In this document: piece by piece, positions 41,392-46,656 of the stretch
Position numbering within the stretch: the stretch's first letter is position 1
Layout of the letters: every line of letters starts with the position of its first letter
NCBI GenBank assembly: GCA_947385875.1
Contig: CANDMV010000010.1
Coordinates: 1-46,656, forward strand
Source: an uncultured Eubacterium sp.
Lineage (GTDB): Bacteria > Bacillota > Clostridia > Lachnospirales > Lachnospiraceae
Length of the DNA: 46,656 nucleotides
Direction of reading: 5' to 3'
Translations under genes and position numbers: made by a program
Notes under the pieces: model-generated
What the model was told of the DNA's origin: nothing
Database searches by the model: none
What the model saw: only the letters and a program-made list of their open reading frames with translations

Positions 41392-41771
41392 AAAACAGCC
41401 GCAAAGCCTGAAAATAAGCGCATTTAAAAAAATATGCAAAAAAAATAAAAAAATTTTTGCGCACCCCACTTTTTTTAAAAAAGACACCGTAACTATATAG
41501 TGAATCTGAGTCATACAAGAACCTGCACTGGCAGCTTCGCTTCATTATTTAGAGGTGACGGTAGATAAGTACCGTTAGCAGGCGGTTCTTACCACCTAGC
41601 TGAAAAATTTGGGTTGGAGTGGGGACGAAGCAAAAGTCACTAGATTTGTCTGTAAAATGAACGGTAATTTTGTAGATTTCCATATAGACAATCTAAAACG
41701 GCTATTGTATACTTAGGTGACAACAACCTGTCATGTCATCTAGACATGGTGAATCTTAAGGAGGAAAAGAA
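41392..41771 (+). promoter_or_regulatory. Upstream region and promoter of the surface protein gene
   Basis: TAGACA (41685-41690) and TATACT (41708-41713), 17 bp apart, give a good promoter about 60 bp before the gene. AAGGAGG sits before the ATG. Upstream of it, AAGAACC (41517-41523) pairs with GGTTCTT (41584-41590), and AGGTG (41553-41557) pairs with CACCT (41593-41597). The order interleaves, and a hairpin ACGGTA/TACCGT (41558-41575) lies between. If transcribed from further upstream this would be a pseudoknot. No known riboswitch consensus was recognised. Confidence 0.55.
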
Positions 41772-44700
41772 ATGAAAAAGAGTTTCATGACAAGAGTGCT
41801 CGCAGTGACATTATCTACTGCAATGGCATTCTCAGTGTCATCAGCAAGCAATCTGGTGACCGCGTCAGCTGCTGCAAAGCCATTCGTTTCTCTGAAGACA
41901 AAGTTCAAGACCTTGTCTGTCGGCCAGAAATATAAAATGACTTTGAAGAACAACAGCATTAAGTGGCGTATTCAGAGCGCGACTTCTAGCGACAAGACTA
42001 TTGTTAAGCCTTACAAAGTAAAACCTACTTATGTAAAGCTGAAAGGTAAAGCAGAAGGCAGAGTTAAGATTACGTATAAGCTTAAGACGACTCAGCGCAA
42101 GAAAAATAACACAAAGACATTAAAGGGCACCGTACAGGTCAAAGCAGCTGGAACAGATAATCCAAGTACGACATTTAGTGCATCAGCTACAGCAGCTGAT
42201 ACAACTAACGTAAAGGTTACATTCAGCCAGGCGATTGACACAGAAGGTGTGACAGCAGAGAACTTTGCGATTGACAAAGACGTAACAGTCAGAGAAGCAA
42301 AAGTCAGCGAAGACGGCAAGACCGTAGACTTAGTTGTTGCAGGCGCTACATACAGTACAGAGTATGAAGTAACTGTAACCGGCGTAAAAGTAGCTGGCGA
42401 AGCAAAGGATCCGGTTAAATGTAAATTCACAACTCCTGCAGCAGCAGAAGGATACAAGGCAAGCTTAATCTATGATGATAAGCCAATAAAGTCTGACGGA
42501 CAGACCACCAGAGTTTTCAAGTTTGAACTGAGAAATCCGGCAGGCGAGTTAGTTACAGACAAAGGTATAGAAGTAGGATTCGAGACAACGCTTGGTAACT
42601 TTGCAGAGTCCCGTGTAGTTCTGGATAATGGTGTAGCAGAGAATACATTCAGATCACAGTCTCTGTCTGCTACAAGAACAGCTACAATCACAGCTACCGT
42701 TATTGCAGCAAATGATAAGGACCTGCTTGGACAGAGCGTAGTTGTTAATCTCGTATTAACACCGAATCCTGAAGATTTAGCAGATACTTCAGTAGGCGCT
42801 ATCATTACGAATGCAGCAGCTCCTACGGCAGACCGCGTAGTAGCTTACTTTGATAAGGAAGTAAACGTAAAGGATTTCCAGAAGCCTAACGGCGCACTGG
42901 ATAATTCTAAATTCGAAGCACGCGTGCTGACTGGTGTAGGCGTTGGATTTGATGAAACTTCACCGCAGGTAGGCAAGTATGAGGTAGTCGGCGTGATGGC
43001 TGTTGACGGAGAGCCGAAAGCATTAGAGCTTTTAGTAAATAAGCCGATGCAGGATAACACAACCGTCTGCGTTGAGTTTAAGGATAAGCGCAACACAAGC
43101 AGCGTAATCAGCTCTGCAAATAAAGTATACTGCAAGCTGACAGACGGATATCAGCCTTCTGCCTATACAGTAAAGGTAGTAAACAACCATAAGTTGGAGA
43201 TTGAATTCTCAGAAGCGGTTCTCCGCGGAAGCGATGCTACAAATTATTCCACCGACAATGCAAGGTATGCGGCAGATCGTGCAGAAAATTATGCGATTGA
43301 TACACAGCCTCTGACAAACTGGGGCGTTGCAAGCGGCGGTGCGAGCAGTGATGTAAATTCAGATGCAGCAGCTGATGAAACAATCTCTTCAAAAGACAAT
43401 ACTGTAAATAAGTCAAAGGAAAAAGGTGATGTTAAAGTAGGCATCTACCGCAATGGAGAGGATAAGCGTAATATCGTAACGATCGAGCTCGGCGAAGGCA
43501 AATATCTGTCTCAGGGCCAGCATTCCATCGCAATATCGAATGTAGGTGACTGGGCAGCGGCTACAGATGGATGGAGAAATATCATCAATACTGCTACACT
43601 TCAGTTCACGGTTCCGGAAGATACACAGAGACCGACCTTCGATCTGGAAGTACAGTCTCCAGAACAGTATAAGCTGACAGCAAGCTGTGATTTTGAGATG
43701 GTAGATACGAATGCTACATTTAAGACACCGACAAGCGAGGAGACAGCAAGTGTCGTAAAATTACAGAAGCTGATCAACGGTCAGTGGACAACGATTTCTG
43801 ATCATGCACCGGATAAGGGATACAATCCTATCATGGTTTCACGGATTCAGGAAAGAGGAAGCAATACAAACGACTATCTGGTAGAGACTCAGTATGACTG
43901 GACAAGAGTATGTGATACCAGAAGCACTCATGAGAACTACTACACAGGCCAGTACCGTCTGTACATTGCACCGAACTCAATTCGCAACGTATCTAACGGA
44001 CTTACAAATGAAGCGATTGAGATCAACCTGAGCAATGATGCCAAGATGCAGAAGTTTGATGATGTATATCCGGTTATCTCATCTATCGAACAGGGTCAGA
44101 ATGCAAATGGCGATTTAACTGAAAATTACCATGTAACATTCTCAGAGCCGGTTAAGCTGAATACATCTGCGAATAAAGAAGGAATTACACCTACACAGGG
44201 TCTTAATGACAATCAGGCTTCCCTTTATTCTGCATACTTTGTAAAGAAAGACAGCACGCAGAAGACAGTTCAGGCTAAGATTGATGATCAGAAGTTCCTG
44301 AATGCAGAAGATACAATGATTAAAGTAACACCGACGGATACATTAGATGCAGGCGACTGGGATCTGTTTGTGCGTGGTGCATCTGATGATGTAGGTAATA
44401 CATCACCTACTTCAAGCGGTACGATTACAGTAACAAGAGAAACGGTTGCTTCTGACTTTAAGGTAGTATGGGCAGCAGTATCTAGCAACGGCAAGATGGA
44501 TGGTATTACATCTGGCAAGGGTAATTATATCTTTGTAAAATTCAACAGACCGATCAGCGTAGTCGGCGGTGCTGCAAACGTAGGTAATACAGCAAACTAC
44601 ACACTGAACGGCAATAACCTGCCAGCAGGTTCTAACATTACTGCACATATCGCAGGCTATGACGATCATATTACAAGCCGCATTGATTCTATTACGATTT

Positions 44701-46229
44701 CACTGCCTAATGGATCAAATATCGGCGGTATCGGCGCAAATACAATGGATTGGGCTGTAAGCGGACAGAGTTCTATTCTTACGATTTCCAGTGCTGTTAC
44801 AAGCTGGGACGGCATTCCGCTGAGCGCAGAATCCGGCTATAACCTGCCTTACCAGTACGGCGTATATCAGGAAGTGCTGCCGGACAATGGAATATATAAT
44901 AACCTGACAGCAAAGAATGACGCTGCATGGGGCAATGATGTTTCTGAGCAGTATAAAGCTATAACAGCAGGCATAACAGATCCGAAGAAAGCGGCTGAGG
45001 CTTATGCAAAGGCAGTTAAGGACGCTCTGGGCAATATTAAGTACCGCAAGGTAATCTTAACTGAAGATGTGGCATCAGACCTGAGCATCAAGCGTATTGT
45101 TGACCTGAATCTGAATGGTCATGCAGTAAAAGGCAATGTAACTATTGAGACAGAAGAAGCTGCAAACAAAGTAGAGATTTCAAACACAAATGCAAACGAA
45201 TTATATGGTGACGCAGGCGGCGTAATCGAGGGTAATGAGAAAAATGAAAAGGGTACTGCTTCATTAACTATCAATACACCTTATGCTAGTGTAATTGTAG
45301 CTGACAATGTAAAAGTTAAGAAGAACCACAACAGTGAGACAGCTATGGAAGTAAAGGCTGTATACTCCAATACTCTGACAAGCTTAGCAGATTACACTGG
45401 TGACATCGTGATTACGGGCAGCAACGTAGGCTTTGACAAGCAGGCCGGTACAATTACTGATGGCAAGATTGTTATTGATACCACTGGCACTGTAACCATG
45501 AAGGGTAAGGCATACAATAACGAGACAGTTGAGATTGATAAAGAAGGCAAATTAGTGCTTACTGACATGGGCGCTACAGCTCCTTTACTTAAGATCAAGG
45601 CGAAAGTTGCTAAAACCATTATTACAGTTAAGGCTGATATAAAGAATGCTGCTAATATAACGATTATAGCAATGGCACCGGGTATTGAAGTTCGTAGAAC
45701 GGATCCTAAAAATCAAGGTGTAACTCTTAAGCGTGATGGTGGAGATTTCAAGCAAACGAATGAGAATGGCGAGACTATTCAGTTAGCTGGTCAGGCAGAT
45801 ACAACAGCAACAGGAGCTGAAGCTTGGTTTAGCACACTTACAGTTATTGATGAAGCTGATGTGCCTAATAAAGATGGCATAGAAGTTGTTACTGTTTCAG
45901 CAATTAGCGGTGGTTCATTCTTTAACGACGGCGACAATATTGCAAAATATATTACAGAGGGAGCAAAAGCAAAAACAGAGAAAGATGCAGAGAATGATTG
46001 TACGTATTCTGTAGAGTCAGTAGTTCCTACTGTTAGATCGAGTGATTCAGCTTATATCGGATATAGCGATAATAAGTTACAAGTAAAAGAGGCAGCAAAG
46101 AGACTGACATATCAGTATGAAGCTGAAGTTAGTGTTGCAATAAAAGTTAAAGATAGTAAGACACTGAAAGAACGTACAATTACGAGAAAGATTATAATTA
46201 TTATTAATCCAGCAGCTCCTCAGGCTTAG
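41772..46229 (+). CDS. Very large secreted surface protein (S-layer-like)
   Basis: A 1485-residue exported protein. A signal peptide (MKKSFMTRVLAVTLSTAMAF up to VTASAAAK) is followed by a basic, Lys-rich domain (about 35-125, with KWRIQSATSSDKTIV), resembling bacterial Ig-like folds. Two or more Big_5/S-layer-like modules follow, with the pattern VKVTFSQAIDTEGVTAENFA, EVTVTGVKV, and later YHVTFSEPVKLN and NYIFVKFNRPISVVGG. A beta-helix-like region (about 1100-1360) has VKGNVTIETEE and DIVITGSNVG. There are no SLH, cell-wall-binding-2 or LPXTG motifs, so anchoring is not obvious. A consensus promoter, a strong ribosome site and regular codon use suggest high expression, as for an S-layer subunit. 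A terminator follows. Confidence 0.75.
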   Translation: MKKSFMTRVLAVTLSTAMAFSVSSASNLVTASAAAKPFVSLKTKFKTLSVGQKYKMTLKNNSIKWRIQSATSSDKTIVKPYKVKPTYVKLKGKAEGRVKITYKLKTTQRKKNNTKTLKGTVQVKAAGTDNPSTTFSASATAADTTNVKVTFSQAIDTEGVTAENFAIDKDVTVREAKVSEDGKTVDLVVAGATYSTEYEVTVTGVKVAGEAKDPVKCKFTTPAAAEGYKASLIYDDKPIKSDGQTTRVFKFELRNPAGELVTDKGIEVGFETTLGNFAESRVVLDNGVAENTFRSQSLSATRTATITATVIAANDKDLLGQSVVVNLVLTPNPEDLADTSVGAIITNAAAPTADRVVAYFDKEVNVKDFQKPNGALDNSKFEARVLTGVGVGFDETSPQVGKYEVVGVMAVDGEPKALELLVNKPMQDNTTVCVEFKDKRNTSSVISSANKVYCKLTDGYQPSAYTVKVVNNHKLEIEFSEAVLRGSDATNYSTDNARYAADRAENYAIDTQPLTNWGVASGGASSDVNSDAAADETISSKDNTVNKSKEKGDVKVGIYRNGEDKRNIVTIELGEGKYLSQGQHSIAISNVGDWAAATDGWRNIINTATLQFTVPEDTQRPTFDLEVQSPEQYKLTASCDFEMVDTNATFKTPTSEETASVVKLQKLINGQWTTISDHAPDKGYNPIMVSRIQERGSNTNDYLVETQYDWTRVCDTRSTHENYYTGQYRLYIAPNSIRNVSNGLTNEAIEINLSNDAKMQKFDDVYPVISSIEQGQNANGDLTENYHVTFSEPVKLNTSANKEGITPTQGLNDNQASLYSAYFVKKDSTQKTVQAKIDDQKFLNAEDTMIKVTPTDTLDAGDWDLFVRGASDDVGNTSPTSSGTITVTRETVASDFKVVWAAVSSNGKMDGITSGKGNYIFVKFNRPISVVGGAANVGNTANYTLNGNNLPAGSNITAHIAGYDDHITSRIDSITISLPNGSNIGGIGANTMDWAVSGQSSILTISSAVTSWDGIPLSAESGYNLPYQYGVYQEVLPDNGIYNNLTAKNDAAWGNDVSEQYKAITAGITDPKKAAEAYAKAVKDALGNIKYRKVILTEDVASDLSIKRIVDLNLNGHAVKGNVTIETEEAANKVEISNTNANELYGDAGGVIEGNEKNEKGTASLTINTPYASVIVADNVKVKKNHNSETAMEVKAVYSNTLTSLADYTGDIVITGSNVGFDKQAGTITDGKIVIDTTGTVTMKGKAYNNETVEIDKEGKLVLTDMGATAPLLKIKAKVAKTIITVKADIKNAANITIIAMAPGIEVRRTDPKNQGVTLKRDGGDFKQTNENGETIQLAGQADTTATGAEAWFSTLTVIDEADVPNKDGIEVVTVSAISGGSFFNDGDNIAKYITEGAKAKTEKDAENDCTYSVESVVPTVRSSDSAYIGYSDNKLQVKEAAKRLTYQYEAEVSVAIKVKDSKTLKERTITRKIIIIINPAAPQA

Positions 46230-46297
46230 TAAGATTTAAGATGTTTCTTGTATAACAGTTTTTCAATATGACATCAGGGGTATGACTTAAATAAAAA

Positions 46298-46336
46298 GAA
46301 AGTCGGCAGGATAATAGTCTGTCGGCTTTCTTTTTT
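46298..46336 (+). terminator. Terminator of the surface protein gene
   Basis: GAAAGTCGGCAG (46298-46309) pairs with CTGTCGGCTTTC (46319-46330), allowing two G-U pairs, followed by six T. Confidence 0.92.
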
Positions 46337-46401
46337 GTGTGTCCGTTTGGCACACGTTCTAAGGGTTGAAAGTCCCTGATCCTCTCAGCAGTGGTAAAGA
46401 T

Positions 46402-46656
46402 GTAAACGGTAAATAGTGAGTACCGTGCAAAAGTAAACGGTAAATAGTGAGTACCGTGCAAAATGTAGAATCCTTCGATATAATGGCTTTGAGAATAATT
46501 TTATTATCAAGGCCATTTGCAGTTACATTAACTACTCCGAAAACGATTGCCAGTTTTCACAGTTTATATATATGACTATGAAAACTAACGCCAGTTTTCA
46601 CGTAAACGGTAAATAGTGAGTACCGTGCAAAATGTAGAATCCTTCGATATAATGGC
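46402..46656. repeat. Direct repeats with ACGGTA/TACCGT hairpins at the window end
   Basis: A 31-bp unit beginning GTAAACGGTAAATAGTGAG occurs at 46402-46432, directly again at 46433-46463, and at 46602-46632. The second and third copies share an extension to 46487 and 46656, ending TTCGATATAATGGC, and the third is cut by the window end. Each holds a hairpin ACGGTA...TACCGT. Between them CCAGTTTTCAC occurs twice as a direct repeat, and GAAAACT/AGTTTTC can pair. Multiple short repeats of this kind are typical of insertion-sequence ends of the IS21 type, so an element may begin here. No transposase is in view. Confidence 0.6.

Noticed and set aside
41500..41640. Known riboswitch (c-di-GMP, T-box, ydaO or guanidine) before the S-layer-like gene
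   Set aside because: None of the consensus cores I know fits, and the best promoter lies downstream of the structure.
46337..46400. Group II intron start (TTCTAAGGGTTGAAAGTCCC)
   Set aside because: The phrase is suggestive but no other intron domain or reverse transcriptase is visible, and the match is too short.

Overview
The window looks like a chromosome segment of a spore-forming, low-to-moderate GC Clostridia, probably a gut Lachnospiraceae. That placement is an inference from a SleC-type spore cortex hydrolase, clostridial-style histidyl- and aspartyl-tRNA synthetases, GHKL/LytTR two-component genes, strong AGGAGG ribosome sites and several TTG/GTG starts.

Layout. 0-5 kb: the tail of a broken large serine recombinase, a membrane protein, an AgrC/AgrA-like two-component pair without agrB or agrD, fragments of an HTH gene and a response regulator, and a cytidine-deaminase-like gene without its second zinc motif. 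5.6-13.1 kb: a MATE transporter, a GH2 glycosidase, a small lipoprotein made of five 13-residue repeats, and a GH3 lipoprotein whose linker carries the same motif. 13.2-18.3 kb: a large inverted-repeat element, then an operon of a ribbon-helix-helix protein, hisS and aspS, a broken mazE and a secreted DUF3298-like protein. 18.7-24.3 kb: a ParA/TadZ-like ATPase with a degenerate P-loop, a CNNM/CorC-type protein on the other strand, a membrane-anchored coiled-coil protein and a secreted phage-tail-like protein. 24.6-26.4 kb: ispE and a GntR/FCD regulator separated by a 36-bp palindromic tandem array. 26.6-31.2 kb: sleC, cut in two by a 3.26-kb element. 31.2-41.4 kb: dispersed repeats, a decayed toxin-like locus, truA, a RecJ-like exonuclease, a chemotaxis receptor, a broken Uma2 gene, a broken RloA/AbiLi-type ATPase with an intact RloB/AbiLii-type partner, and carbamate kinase. 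41.7-46.2 kb: a 1485-residue secreted surface protein, probably S-layer-like, followed by direct repeats running off the window end.

Main discovery. sleC is split exactly at a 7-bp direct repeat (GGATGAC, 27514-27520 and 30776-30782). The intervening 3262 bp encode a complete large serine recombinase, a PIN-domain toxin-antitoxin pair and a 61-residue orphan protein. Joining the two repeats restores an in-frame SleC of about 422 residues, and the predicted circle junction has an imperfect dyad symmetric about the core. This is the design of the sigK 'skin' element, but placed in the spore-germination cortex hydrolase gene. It suggests that germination capacity depends on developmentally timed DNA excision.

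Other points: a family of structured intergenic repeats (at least five partial or complete copies), an operator-like palindrome on the ispE promoter, three TTTGTGCAAA boxes before the lipoprotein/GH3 genes, and a palindrome over the start region of the hisS operon. Several accessory genes (mazE, Uma2, DUF3990-like, RloA, response regulator) carry clear frameshifts or stops, so the accessory content is turning over.
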